A stretch of 64,000 nt of DNA, from NCBI RefSeq assembly GCF_011064545.1, contig NZ_JAAMFG010000036.1, positions 310,001-374,000 on the forward strand. Reading direction: 5' to 3'. The position numbers and the translations under genes were made by a program. Positions 27,672 to 36,622 of the stretch are shown one piece after another. The notes under the pieces were generated by a model. The model ran no database searches and was not told where the DNA came from. It saw only the letters and a list, made by a program, of their open reading frames with translations. Origin of the DNA: Wenzhouxiangella sp. XN24 (GTDB lineage: Bacteria > Pseudomonadota > Gammaproteobacteria > Steroidobacterales > XN24). How positions within the stretch are numbered: the stretch's first letter is position 1; every line of letters starts with the position of its first letter.

Positions 27672-28883
27672 TCAGACGCGGCGAAACACGAGGGTCGCGT
27701 TCGTGCCGCCGAAGCCGAAGCTGTTCGACATCACGGTGTCCAGTCGCTGCCCGTCGCGCCGCTCGCGAACGATGTCGAAGCCTTCGGCCGCGGGATCGAG
27801 GCGCTCGATGTTCGCAGATGCGGCAATAAAATCGTTCTGCAGCATGAGGATCGCATGGATCGCCTCGTTGACGCCCGCGGCGCCCAATGCATGGCCGGCG
27901 AGCGACTTGGTGGAGGCGATCGGCGGGCTCTCGTCGCCGAATACCGCGCGGATCGCCTCGAGTTCCTTCACGTCTCCGACCGGCGTGCTGGTGCCGTGCG
28001 TGTTCAGGTAGTCCACCGGCCCGTCCAGCCCCTCCAGGGCCATGCGCATGCAGCGCATCGCACCTTCGCCGGAGGGCTGCACCATGTCGGCGCCGTCGGA
28101 CGTGGCGCCGTAGCCCACCAGTTCGCAGATCGGCTTTGCGCCGCGCGCAATGGCGTGTTCGAGCTCCTCGAGCACGAGGATGCCGCCCCCCCCGGAAATC
28201 ACGAAGCCGTCCCGGTCCGCATCATAGGTCCGGGAGGCGCGCTCCGGCGTGTCGTTGTACTTGGATGACAAGGCGCCCATGCCGTCGAACATGACCGAAG
28301 TGCCCCAGTGCAATTCCTCGGCGCCACCGGCGAACACCATGTCCTGCTTGCCGAGCTGGATGAGCTCGGCGCCGTTGCCGATGCAATGGGCGCTCGTGGC
28401 GCATGCGGAGCTGATCGTGTAGCTGACGCCCTTGATCTTGAACGCCGTCGCCAGGTTGGCGGGGATGGCCGACGACATGCAGCGCGTCACCATGTACGGC
28501 CCCACCTTCCGGGCGCCTTTCTTCTGCACCGTTTCACCCGTCCAGAAGACGTTTTCGGTGGAGGCACCGCCGGAGCCGGCGATCAGGCCCGTGCGCGGGT
28601 TGCTGATATCGTCCTGCTCCAGCCCGGCCATGGCGATCGCCTCCTGCATCGCCACGTAGTTGTAGCCCACCGCGTCGCTCATGAAACGCTTCAGCTTGCG
28701 GTCGATCATCTCGGCGAGGGAAATCTCCACCGGGCCATGCACGTGACTGCGAAAGCCCAGTTCCTTGTATTCCTCGCTGAAGCGGATTCCGGAGCGGCCC
28801 GCTCGCAGGGAGGACAGCGTTTCCGCTGCGTTATTGCCGATGCTCGAGACGATCCCGAAGCCGGTGACGACGACACGACGCAT
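27672..28883 (-). CDS. fabB: 3-oxoacyl-ACP synthase I
   Basis: A 403-residue condensing enzyme. It starts [16 protein letters not shown] and has the active-site cysteine in [17 protein letters not shown], with the two histidines in [11 protein letters not shown] and [16 protein letters not shown]. The C-terminal [17 protein letters not shown] is complete. FabB elongates cis-unsaturated intermediates made by FabA. fabA lies 9 nt upstream on the same strand, the standard anaerobic unsaturated fatty acid operon of gamma- and alphaproteobacteria. Confidence 0.96.
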   Translation of the reverse strand: MRRVVVTGFGIVSSIGNNAAETLSSLRAGRSGIRFSEEYKELGFRSHVHGPVEISLAEMIDRKLKRFMSDAVGYNYVAMQEAIAMAGLEQDDISNPRTGLIAGSGGASTENVFWTGETVQKKGARKVGPYMVTRCMSSAIPANLATAFKIKGVSYTISSACATSAHCIGNGAELIQLGKQDMVFAGGAEELHWGTSVMFDGMGALSSKYNDTPERASRTYDADRDGFVISGGGGILVLEELEHAIARGAKPICELVGYGATSDGADMVQPSGEGAMRCMRMALEGLDGPVDYLNTHGTSTPVGDVKELEAIRAVFGDESPPIASTKSLAGHALGAAGVNEAIHAILMLQNDFIAASANIERLDPAAEGFDIVRERRDGQRLDTVMSNSFGFGGTNATLVFRRV

Positions 28884-28892
28884 GACGCCTCC

Positions 28893-29405
28893 TCAGAATG
28901 AATCGGTGGAAGTGAACAGACCGACTTTCAAGTCGGTAGCAGTATAGATGTCGCGCCCGTCGACGCTCATGGTGCCGTCGCCGATGCCCATGATGAGGCG
29001 GCGAAGAAGGACCCGTTTCATGTCGATCCGGTAAGTGACGCGGCTGGCGGTGGGCAGCACCTGGCCGGTGAACTTGACCTCGCCGACGCCCAGCGCGCGG
29101 CCCCGTCCGCGCCCCCCGCTCCAGCAAAGAAAGAAACCCACAAGCTGCCACAAGGCATCGAGGCCCAGGCAACCGGGCATCACCGGGTCGGACTCGAAGT
29201 GGCACTTGAAGAACCACAGGTCCGGATGGATATCGAGTTCGGCGACGATCTGGCCGAGGCCGTGAGGACCGCCGTCGCTGTCGATGTGCGTGATCCGGTC
29301 CGCCATGAGCATCGGCGGGAGAGGCATGCGTGCACCCTCGGGGCCGAACAACTCGCCGCGACCAGCCTGCAGCAATTCGTCGTAGTTATATGCGTTCTTA
29401 TTCAT
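28893..29405 (-). CDS. fabA: 3-hydroxydecanoyl-ACP dehydratase/isomerase
   Basis: A 170-residue hot-dog-fold enzyme that dehydrates 3-hydroxydecanoyl-ACP and isomerises trans-2 to cis-3-decenoyl-ACP. The catalytic region [20 protein letters not shown] contains the active-site histidine, and [10 protein letters not shown] and [15 protein letters not shown] match FabA closely. Length and C-terminus are normal. It is the first gene of fabA-fabB. Two GAATATT elements lie in the upstream region (29422-29465), but no known FabR or FadR operator is obvious. Confidence 0.97.
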   Translation of the reverse strand: MNKNAYNYDELLQAGRGELFGPEGARMPLPPMLMADRITHIDSDGGPHGLGQIVAELDIHPDLWFFKCHFESDPVMPGCLGLDALWQLVGFFLCWSGGRGRGRALGVGEVKFTGQVLPTASRVTYRIDMKRVLLRRLIMGIGDGTMSVDGRDIYTATDLKVGLFTSTDSF

Positions 29406-29483
29406 CTGCGCCCCGGATCATGAATATTCCAGGGCGTTATTGTGCAGCAAAACCGACGAATATTTCTTTCGCGGCGCGACATG

Positions 29484-29522
29484 AAAAAAAACAGGCGCCC
29501 GCACCGAAGTGGGGACGCCTGT
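29484..29522 (-). terminator. Intrinsic terminator of the octaheme cytochrome gene
   Basis: In the minus direction ACAGGCG (29522-29516) pairs with CGCCTGT (29497-29491). The stem extends through CCCCAC/GTGCGGG-type pairs around a TTCG loop and is followed by eight T residues (29491-29484). It lies 18 nt after the stop. A textbook rho-independent terminator. Confidence 0.88.
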
Positions 29523-29540
29523 CAGGAGGGGAAAAAGTTC

Positions 29541-31178
29541 CTACAGGCCGGGACGCGTTCCGCCGCGAACCGGATCATCGGTCCAGCCGAGCGCAACCCA
29601 GTCGACCTGGTCGCCGCCGTGGCAGTCGCCGCAATCACCGCCCATGCCGAGCGCCATCTCTTTCGGCGCGATCTCGTGGTTGACCGACCAGAGGCTCACC
29701 GTGTCGACGAACTCGTATTCGCCGGTGTAAACCTGTCCGGCCGCGAGCGCGCCGTCCTGCAGGGCGAGGTTCCAGTCGTATGTGCCCCAGTAGGGGTTGG
29801 GACCGCCCGCAGCGCCGAACAGGTGCGGCACGAGAATGGTGTTGTTGTTCGCATCGGCCGGCTGGTTGCCGATCAGCTTCTTGAACGGATAGATCTTTGC
29901 ATCGGGGTTCGTGTAATCCGTCGCCGGGCTGCCGAGATCGACCGGCACCGAGCTGTACTGGTCGTTGACGTTGATCAGCGTCTTGTTCCACTTGCCGTCG
30001 AAGAAGCGCAGCTCGGGACGCACGTCGGTGGCCCAGGCGAAGGTGCCCTTCATCTTGTCGTAGGTCGCCTTGCCGGTCACCGGATCCACGGGGATCGGAT
30101 CGATGTCCTGGCCCGCGTCTTCCCAGTACCACTCGGTCTTGGTCGGCAGCTTCCGGGCGATGGCCGGGATATGGCAGGCCTGGCAGGCCAGGCGCGGATG
30201 ACTGGCGACCGTGTTCTGGACACTGCTGCCGGCATGGATATTCGCGCTGTCGCCGTGGCAGTCGGTGCACTGCTTCATGTCACCCTCGTCCACAGAGTGG
30301 TAGGGCATCCCGCCGATGCCGTGCGACATCATTGCGCCGTCAGCGTCGCGCTTCACGCCATGGCAATCGACGCAGCTCAGGTTCGCGCCGTCCACCGCCA
30401 TGTGCACGTCGAACTCGCGCGTCGTGGCGATCAGGTCGGAGGAGAGGTCGCCGTGCTTGACGTTGTCGCCGCCGCCGGCGCCGGCATGGCAGAACAGGCA
30501 GGCCTGACGCGTCGGCACGCCGCCGTTGGCGCCGACGCTCTGTGCGACAGCCTGGAGATCCACGCTGGCCGGGGGGCGCCCCGCGAGTGGCGGAGCCTTG
30601 GTGTAGGTGCCGGTCTGGTCATGACAGGCGAAGCAGTCGATCTTCGTGCGATCGCCGAAATCGTAGCTCGCGTCCGCGTAATCGTAGCCGATATGGCACT
30701 GCGTGCAGCGCCCCTCGTTGCTCGGCACCGCCACACAGAAATTGTTGATGATGTCGTTCTTGCCGTGGATCTCGCCCTCGACGCCCTCGAGGTTCGTCGC
30801 CACGCCTTCCCACTTGAAGTGGCCGGTGGTCAGGATGTCGTCACCGATTTCACCGTGGCAGGCGAGGCAGGACTCGGTGCCCTCGTAGGGACGATCCGCG
30901 AAAAAGGCCGCATGCAGTGACTCGGCGTCGCCGATGGACGGCGGCTGCTGGCAGTCGAGCACGTCCACGACGCCGTCATTGTTGACATCTTCATCGGCGT
31001 CGGCGACGCCGTTCTCGTTCAGGTCCCAGCAGCTGATGCCATCCGTCCCGGGTGCACCGGCCAGGCCGTCCTCCCCGTCGTCGCCGTCGTCACCGCTGCA
31101 ACCCCCGAGCGACAGGAGGAGCGCGACCGCGCAGGCGCCGAGCCAGCGGACTGATGGCGCGTCGTTGATCTTCTTCAT
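29541..31178 (-). CDS. Octaheme c-type cytochrome, tetrathionate-reductase (OTR) family lipoprotein
   Basis: A 545-residue protein with lipobox L24-G-G-C27. A short collagen-like GDDGDDGEDG stretch and a calcium-loop-like DLNENGVADADEDVNNDG segment follow. It has eight CxxCH heme motifs: CLACH, CTQCH, CFACH, CLFCH, CVDCH, CTDCH, CQACH and CGDCH. The stretch NNFCVAVPSNEGRCTQCH and GGGDNVKHGDLSSDL plus DVHMAVDG match octaheme tetrathionate reductase. Such enzymes reduce tetrathionate, nitrite or hydroxylamine in vitro; the physiological substrate is uncertain. The ATG at 31178 has GAGG upstream; a longer start at 31205 is possible. An FNR-type site lies upstream. Confidence 0.88.
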   Translation of the reverse strand: MKKINDAPSVRWLGACAVALLLSLGGCSGDDGDDGEDGLAGAPGTDGISCWDLNENGVADADEDVNNDGVVDVLDCQQPPSIGDAESLHAAFFADRPYEGTESCLACHGEIGDDILTTGHFKWEGVATNLEGVEGEIHGKNDIINNFCVAVPSNEGRCTQCHIGYDYADASYDFGDRTKIDCFACHDQTGTYTKAPPLAGRPPASVDLQAVAQSVGANGGVPTRQACLFCHAGAGGGDNVKHGDLSSDLIATTREFDVHMAVDGANLSCVDCHGVKRDADGAMMSHGIGGMPYHSVDEGDMKQCTDCHGDSANIHAGSSVQNTVASHPRLACQACHIPAIARKLPTKTEWYWEDAGQDIDPIPVDPVTGKATYDKMKGTFAWATDVRPELRFFDGKWNKTLINVNDQYSSVPVDLGSPATDYTNPDAKIYPFKKLIGNQPADANNNTILVPHLFGAAGGPNPYWGTYDWNLALQDGALAAGQVYTGEYEFVDTVSLWSVNHEIAPKEMALGMGGDCGDCHGGDQVDWVALGWTDDPVRGGTRPGL

Positions 31179-31233
31179 GACAGAAATCCTCGGCATATTC
31201 CCCAAAGTCCCCGGTGTTCCGCGGGGCCCGCCT

Positions 31234-31272
31234 CTGATACAGATAATTCTTATTTAGAACACTCTGTATTAG
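31234..31272 (-). promoter_or_regulatory. AT-rich inverted repeat in the cytochrome leader
   Basis: CTAATACAGA and TCTGTATCAG (minus strand) are inverted copies with one mismatch, separated by 19 bp that themselves contain TTCT-N5-AGAA. The block lies just downstream of the predicted transcription start and could be a repressor operator or an RNA stem. The plus-strand GATAATTCTTAT part also partly resembles a Fur box. Confidence 0.5.
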
Positions 31273-31282
31273 ATAGGCGGCA

Positions 31283-31324
31283 AATATGCGCCTGGCATCG
31301 CCTGTCATGTTTGACGGAGATCAA
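31283..31324 (-). promoter_or_regulatory. Predicted FNR-type promoter of the octaheme cytochrome gene
   Basis: TTGAC-GGAG-ATCAA (31311-31324) differs from the FNR consensus TTGAT-N4-ATCAA by one base. A -10-like CATATT (31288-31283, minus strand) follows after 22 bp, which puts the operator centre about 41.5 bp upstream of the predicted start near 31276. This is the classic class II FNR arrangement. The downstream gene is a multiheme cytochrome, which fits low-oxygen control. Confidence 0.6.
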
Positions 31325-31345
31325 CTCGGGGCTACGGGATTTCCC

Positions 31346-34300
31346 CTATCGGCTCGCCGGCAGCCCGTCTCCGGCCGAGGCCGTTTCGCCGTCACCCCCG
31401 CGCCCCGTCAGTCGGCGGCCAAGGCGCCGGAGGTCCTCCAGCACCAGGTAGTTCAGTGGCACGAGGAGCAGGGTGATGAAGGTCGCGAACAGGATGCCGA
31501 ATCCCAGCGACACGGCCATGGGAATGAGGAACTGGGCCTGCGTGGACTTCTCGAAGATCAGCGGGGTCAGGCCGGCGAACGTCGTCAGCGAGGTGAGCAG
31601 GACCGGCCGCAGGCGCGCGATCCCTGCCGTGCTGACCGCCTCCATCAGGGCCATGCCTTCCCGGCGCCGGCGGTTGATGTAATCCACGAGCACCAGGCTG
31701 TCGTTAACCACCACGCCCGTGAGCGCAAGCATGCCCATCAGGCTGAAGATGGTCAGGTTCATGCCCATGATCATGTGGCCGAGCATCGCGCCGGCGGCGC
31801 CGAACGGGATCACGCTCATCACGATCAACGGCTGCAGGTAGGAACGGAAGGGGATCGCCAGGAGCGCATAGATCGCGAACAGCACGAACAGCAGCCCGTA
31901 CCCCAGGCTGCCGAACGATTCCCGCTGTTCCCGGGCCTCGCCTTCCAGGGAGAAACTCACTCCCGGGTAGGCGGGCACGGCGCCCGAGAGGAACTCCCTC
32001 AGGTCGCGCTTGATCGCCTCGATATCGGCCACTTCCTTGTTGACGTCCGCCACCACGTTGATCGTGCGGTTGCGGTCCACCCGCTGGATCTCGGCGAAGC
32101 CGCGACCGTATTCCGCTTCCGCCACCTCGCCGAACGGCACCTCTGCGCCGTCGGGCGTGCGGATCCGCATGGTGGCGAGGTTGTTCAGCGAACGGCGCTC
32201 GGCCTCCGGATAGCGCACGTAGACACGGACCTCTTCGCGCCCCCGCTGCACGCGCTGGGCCTCGAAACCGAAGAAGGCATGGCGCACCTGGCGCGCCAGG
32301 TCGTCGAGCGTGATGCCCAGGAGCTCGGCCTCCGGGCGCAGTTCCAGCTTGATCTCCTGCTTGCCCTCCTCGAAGCTGTCCGTGATGTCGAACACGCCTG
32401 GATAAGTCTCCAGGCGCTCCCGCACCTGCGCCGCCAGCGCCCGCAGGGCGGCGAAATCCTGGCCGGCGATCTCGACGTCGAGCGGTGACCCGCCGCCGCC
32501 GAACTCGGCGCGGAAGCTGACCTCTTTCGCGCCCACGATGGGGCCGATCGCCGCGCGCCATTCCCGCACCAGCTCGGCGCTGGTCACGTCGATGAGGCGC
32601 TCCTCGGGCGGCACGATCTCGAACAACACGCGGCCCAGGTCGGTACGCGGGTTGGACCCGCCGCCGGTCGAGCCGACGGAGGAGAGGATGCCTTTCACGA
32701 CGCTCGCGCCGGACTCAGGCTCCCGGTATTGTTCACGCAGGTTCTCCGCCTCTGCGTTGATCCGCCGGATCGCATCCGCCGTGACCTCGAAAGGCGTGCC
32801 GGGCGGCATGATCACCGTCGCCGAAGCGGTCTCCGCCTGGATCCGCGGGAAGAACACGAAGCGCAGGTGCCCCCCGATCGCGATGCTGAAGAGGATGATC
32901 GCCACGGCGACGAACACCGTGCCGGCGAGATAGCGATTGCGCAACGAGGCACGCAACACCGGCGAGTACAGGGCCTGCGTGCCGCGTTCCAGGCCCCGCT
33001 GCACCCTGGCCTGGAGCCGGCTGAGAGCGTTCTCGCTCGTCGCGCCGCGCACCCGCACATGCTTGAGATGGGCGGGCAGGATGAGCTTGGATTCGACCAG
33101 CGAGAACAGCAGCACGGGAATGACGATCAGCGGGATCTGGGCGAACAGCTGTCCCCGCACGCCCTCGATCATGAGCAACGGCGAGAACGCCACGACCGTC
33201 GTCAGGATGCCGAAGGTCACCGGCACCGCGATTTCCTGGGTGCCCCGGATCGACGCTTCCAGGGGATCCTCCCCTTTCTGCAGGCGACTGAATATGTTCT
33301 CCCCGGTCACGATCGCGTCATCCACGACGATACCCAGCACCAGGATGAAGGCGAACAGGCTGATCAGGTTGATGGTGACGCCGAACACCGGCATCAGGGC
33401 AATACCGCCCATGAAAGCCACCGGAATGCCCACGACGACCCAGAACGCCACCGCCGGACGCAGGAACAATGTCAGCAGCACGAGAATCAGCAGGCCGCCC
33501 TGCAGGGCGCTCTTGGTCAGGGTGTTGAGGCGCGCCTGCACGACACGCGACTGGTCGCGCCAGTAGTCCAGCGTCACGCCGGGCGGCACCCAGTCCGGCG
33601 GCGAGGCGAGGTAATCGCGGACCTCCCGGGCCACGTCGAGCGCGCTCTGTTCACCCACCCGGTAGACATCGATGAACGCCGCCGAGCGGCCGTTGTAGCG
33701 AAATTCCAGCGGGTCTTCGCTGAAGCCGTCCCGGACCACGCCGAGGTCCTTCACCGTCAGCCGGGCGCCCCCGGCGCCGCGCACGACGATGTCCTCGAAC
33801 TCGCTGCCGATGCGCGCCTGGCCCTGCGTCCTGATCAGCACCTCGCCCGCGGTGGTGCGGACGGAACCCGCCGCCAGGTCGAGCGAATTGCGCCGGATCG
33901 CCGTGGCGACCTGCTCCAGGGTGAGACCGTACTGGCGCAGCGTCTGCTCGGAGATCTCGATCGAGATCTCGTAAGGCCGCACGCCATCCAGCTCCACCTG
34001 GGTGATCTGCTCGAGATCGACAAGATCGTCGCGCACCCGCTCGGCCACGAGACGCAGCTCTTGTTCCGGCAGGTCGCCCGAGATGATCACCGTGATCACG
34101 TCCCGCCGGATTTCGGGCACGTAGACCACGGGGCGCTCGCTGTCCGCCGGGAACGTCGAGATCGCATCGACCCGCGCCTTGACGTCGTTCATCAGCTCGC
34201 GCGGGTCATGCCCGGAATCGACCTCGACGACCACGCGACCGGAATTCTCCACCGCGGTCGAGCGGAGGCGCTTGATGCCGTCGAGATCCTGGATGGCCTC

Positions 34301-34510
34301 CTCGATCTTGATGGTGATGCCTTCCTCGACTTCCGTCGGCGTGGCGCCGGGAAAGGGGACATTGACCACCACCGAGCGCAGCTCGAAGGCCGGAAAGACC
34401 TCCAGCGGAATCTTGGCCACCAGCGACCAGGCGCCCACCCCGAGGATGGTCGCCATCAGCAGGTTGGCCGCGACGTGGTTGCGAGCGAACCAGCCGATCA
34501 AACCCTTCAC
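31346..34510 (-). CDS. RND efflux pump, inner-membrane transporter (HAE1-like)
   Basis: A 1054-residue AcrB-type permease with 12 predicted helices and two large periplasmic loops. It begins MKGLIGWFARNHVAANLLM and has the TM4 proton-relay motif VLGIVVDDAIVTGENIF, plus repeat-specific motifs LMGMLALTGVVVNDSLVLVDYINRRR in pieces. It is coupled to the adaptor gene upstream by a 4-nt overlap. No outer-membrane factor is adjacent, so it must share one encoded elsewhere, possibly the one at 44316-45731. Substrate unknown. Confidence 0.92.
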   Translation of the reverse strand: MKGLIGWFARNHVAANLLMATILGVGAWSLVAKIPLEVFPAFELRSVVVNVPFPGATPTEVEEGITIKIEEAIQDLDGIKRLRSTAVENSGRVVVEVDSGHDPRELMNDVKARVDAISTFPADSERPVVYVPEIRRDVITVIISGDLPEQELRLVAERVRDDLVDLEQITQVELDGVRPYEISIEISEQTLRQYGLTLEQVATAIRRNSLDLAAGSVRTTAGEVLIRTQGQARIGSEFEDIVVRGAGGARLTVKDLGVVRDGFSEDPLEFRYNGRSAAFIDVYRVGEQSALDVAREVRDYLASPPDWVPPGVTLDYWRDQSRVVQARLNTLTKSALQGGLLILVLLTLFLRPAVAFWVVVGIPVAFMGGIALMPVFGVTINLISLFAFILVLGIVVDDAIVTGENIFSRLQKGEDPLEASIRGTQEIAVPVTFGILTTVVAFSPLLMIEGVRGQLFAQIPLIVIPVLLFSLVESKLILPAHLKHVRVRGATSENALSRLQARVQRGLERGTQALYSPVLRASLRNRYLAGTVFVAVAIILFSIAIGGHLRFVFFPRIQAETASATVIMPPGTPFEVTADAIRRINAEAENLREQYREPESGASVVKGILSSVGSTGGGSNPRTDLGRVLFEIVPPEERLIDVTSAELVREWRAAIGPIVGAKEVSFRAEFGGGGSPLDVEIAGQDFAALRALAAQVRERLETYPGVFDITDSFEEGKQEIKLELRPEAELLGITLDDLARQVRHAFFGFEAQRVQRGREEVRVYVRYPEAERRSLNNLATMRIRTPDGAEVPFGEVAEAEYGRGFAEIQRVDRNRTINVVADVNKEVADIEAIKRDLREFLSGAVPAYPGVSFSLEGEAREQRESFGSLGYGLLFVLFAIYALLAIPFRSYLQPLIVMSVIPFGAAGAMLGHMIMGMNLTIFSLMGMLALTGVVVNDSLVLVDYINRRRREGMALMEAVSTAGIARLRPVLLTSLTTFAGLTPLIFEKSTQAQFLIPMAVSLGFGILFATFITLLLVPLNYLVLEDLRRLGRRLTGRGGDGETASAGDGLPASR

Positions 34511-35736
34511 TGCGAACGACCCTCGGCCACCTGGTCGACATCCGGCCGACGGCGCGGCGCGGGCGGCACGCCGTCGATCGTCGCCGCGACCAGTGTCCCG
34601 CTGGCGGCCACCGCGAGCGGCGTGACGTTGATCACGTCGCCGGCCTCCAGTCCTCGCGTGACGATCGCGTACTCGCCATCGGTCCAGGCCACCGAGACGG
34701 GGCGCCGCTCCAGCCGGCTGTCCGCATCGACGATCAGCACGTCCCCGCTGTCACGCACCGCGCCACGGGGCAGGACGAATGCGTCCGCCAGGGTGCGGCC
34801 CTGGATCTCCACCTCGACGAACTGCCCGATCCGCAGCGGCGGCTGGCCGTCTGCAACGCGCTCGTAGGGATCGTCCACCTGCGCCACCACGAAGAGCTGG
34901 CGGGTACTGGTGTCGATCGCACCCTCGGCCCGGACGACGCGGCCGCTCCACTGCCACAGCTGCCGTCCGATGTCGGCTTTGACGACCACCTCGGGCCCGG
35001 CCGTGCCGCGCTGGGCCGTCTCGCCGCGAAAACGCTCCGGCAGATCGACGAATTCCAGCTGGCGGTCCGTCAGCGGGAGGCGGATCTCGACGTAATCGGT
35101 GGCGTACACGCGGGCAAGCAGGGTGCCGGTGGAGACGAACTGGCCGACGTCGACGTTTTTCTCCAGCACCTGGCCGTCATAGGGCGCGCGGATGCGGGTC
35201 CGCTCCAGGTCGAAACGCGCACGCTCAAGTTGGGACTCGGCCGACAACAGGGTGGCTCGCGCCGCCGCGATCTGCGGCTTGCGCAGGCCCAGTTCAGGCG
35301 CTTCCTTGCCCAGCATGCGCCAGTCGCCTTCCACGACCTTGGCCTGAGCGAGCTCCTGTTCCAGGGCCGATTGAGCCTGTGCGACCTGTGCCTCGGCGCT
35401 CGCGATGGCGAGTTCGTAGTCGCGGGGGTCCAGCGTCACGAGAATGTCGCCCGCCTCGAAGAACCCCCCTTCCCGGAACGTGGGTGAGATCGCGACGATC
35501 TGGCCCGACACCTGCGGGATCAGGGTGCTCTCCGTACGCGGCTCGACGGTACCCTCGCTGTGCACGACGACACGGTAATCCTGCGGCGCGACACGAATCG
35601 CGTCGATGGAGACGGGAACCTGCGGCGGCGTGAACTGGGGTGCGTCCGGCCGCTGGGAAACGATGTAGCGTCCCCCGGCGATGGCCAGCGCAAGCACCAG
35701 GAGGGGAAGGGTCCATTTGAGGAGCTTGTTGAACAT
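34507..35736 (-). CDS. RND efflux periplasmic adaptor subunit
   Basis: A 409-residue membrane-fusion protein. An N-terminal membrane anchor (residues 8-25) is followed by a barrel-sandwich half, VEPRTESTLIPQVSGQIVAISPTFREGG. A coiled-coil hairpin rich in Ala/Gln/Glu spans roughly residues 105-180, and the second lipoyl half ends GQVLEKNVDVGQFVSTGTLLARV. There is no lipobox, unlike the other adaptor in this window. Its stop overlaps the RND permease start by 4 nt. Confidence 0.92.
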   Translation of the reverse strand: MFNKLLKWTLPLLVLALAIAGGRYIVSQRPDAPQFTPPQVPVSIDAIRVAPQDYRVVVHSEGTVEPRTESTLIPQVSGQIVAISPTFREGGFFEAGDILVTLDPRDYELAIASAEAQVAQAQSALEQELAQAKVVEGDWRMLGKEAPELGLRKPQIAAARATLLSAESQLERARFDLERTRIRAPYDGQVLEKNVDVGQFVSTGTLLARVYATDYVEIRLPLTDRQLEFVDLPERFRGETAQRGTAGPEVVVKADIGRQLWQWSGRVVRAEGAIDTSTRQLFVVAQVDDPYERVADGQPPLRIGQFVEVEIQGRTLADAFVLPRGAVRDSGDVLIVDADSRLERRPVSVAWTDGEYAIVTRGLEAGDVINVTPLAVAASGTLVAATIDGVPPAPRRRPDVDQVAEGRSQ

Positions 35737-35866
35737 ATCTCGCTGCCGTGATCAGGGACGGAAAGAAAGTGGTCGAGCGTGTCATCGCGCCGGGCGACGA
35801 TTCTAACTGCAATACGACCCGCGACTGCTATGCTGAGTTAAGGCAAGGAATCACGCGGAGGGTTCC

Positions 35867-36586
35867 ATGGCCAGTTCGAGGATGGAACCTTGCTTGCAGG
35901 GATTCTGGGTCGGCCGCGCCAACTGCCGACTCTGCGCCCGGGCGACCCGCATGCCCTTCAAGCTGCTCGAGGAAAAAGAATTCGGCAGCGACCTGCTCGA
36001 AGTCGAAAGCTACGCCGTGCCACGTGATTTTCCGCTTGTCGCGGCCGGCGATTCAGCGGATGCCGTTCTTGCCATCCGCGAGGGATTCGTCAAGGTCTGG
36101 CAAAAGGATTCGGCCGGCGCGGTGAGGATCGTCCGCCTGTTGCGGGCCGGCGACATGCTCGGACTGGAAGGCCTGCTCGATGATCGCTATGACGGCAACG
36201 CGACGACATTGAGCGCGGTGAAACTCTGCCATATTCCACGCAGCGTGCTGTTTCGCCTGGAACACAAAGAAGCGGCGCTCTATCGGGAGATCGAACGGCG
36301 CTGGTACGACCAGCTCCGGCGCAGCGATCTGTTCCTGCTGACCGTCGCCCGCGGCCCGTCACGCCAGCGGGTCATCAGCCTGTTGCGCTACCTCGCTGCA
36401 TTCGCCGCCCCGGCACCTTGCCCGCATGTGAGCCGGGGCGACATGGCCGCGATGCTCGACATCGCGAGCGAGACTGCAGCGCGCGTGGTGGCCGGCCTGA
36501 AGCAGGCCGGCCTGCTCGAGGAAACGCCGGAGCACCTGCTTTTTGATCCGGAAAAGCTCTCGGGCCCGATCAGTAAATTAATGTGA
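35867..36586 (+). CDS. CRP/FNR-family regulator with a possible Fe-S site
   Basis: A 239-residue regulator with N-terminal cysteines C9, C20 and C23, and C121 at the start of the dimer-helix region. A cNMP-like beta-barrel covers residues 40-125. The C-terminal winged HTH has the recognition helix IASETAARVVAGLKQAG. C20, C23 and C121 match cysteines C20, C23 and C122 that ligate the 4Fe-4S cluster of E. coli FNR. The third N-terminal ligand (C29 in FNR) is missing and C9 may replace it. GCGGAGGG precedes the ATG at 35867. Two TGAC-N4-GTCA palindromes follow the gene. Confidence 0.88.
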   Translation: MASSRMEPCLQGFWVGRANCRLCARATRMPFKLLEEKEFGSDLLEVESYAVPRDFPLVAAGDSADAVLAIREGFVKVWQKDSAGAVRIVRLLRAGDMLGLEGLLDDRYDGNATTLSAVKLCHIPRSVLFRLEHKEAALYREIERRWYDQLRRSDLFLLTVARGPSRQRVISLLRYLAAFAAPAPCPHVSRGDMAAMLDIASETAARVVAGLKQAGLLEETPEHLLFDPEKLSGPISKLM

Positions 36587-36599
36587 CGCCCGTCACATT
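36580..36599 (+). promoter_or_regulatory. CRP/FNR-type palindrome at the end of the regulator gene
   Basis: AATGTGACGCCCGTCACATT is a perfect dyad with 8-bp arms and a 4-bp centre. It can be read as a perfect CRP core TGTGA-N6-TCACA, or as an FNR-spaced TGAC-N4-GTCA. It overlaps the stop codon of the regulator and lies about 150 bp upstream of the next ATG. Confidence 0.65.
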
Positions 36600-36622
36600 C
36601 TTTCCTGCTTCTCAGCCCACCG

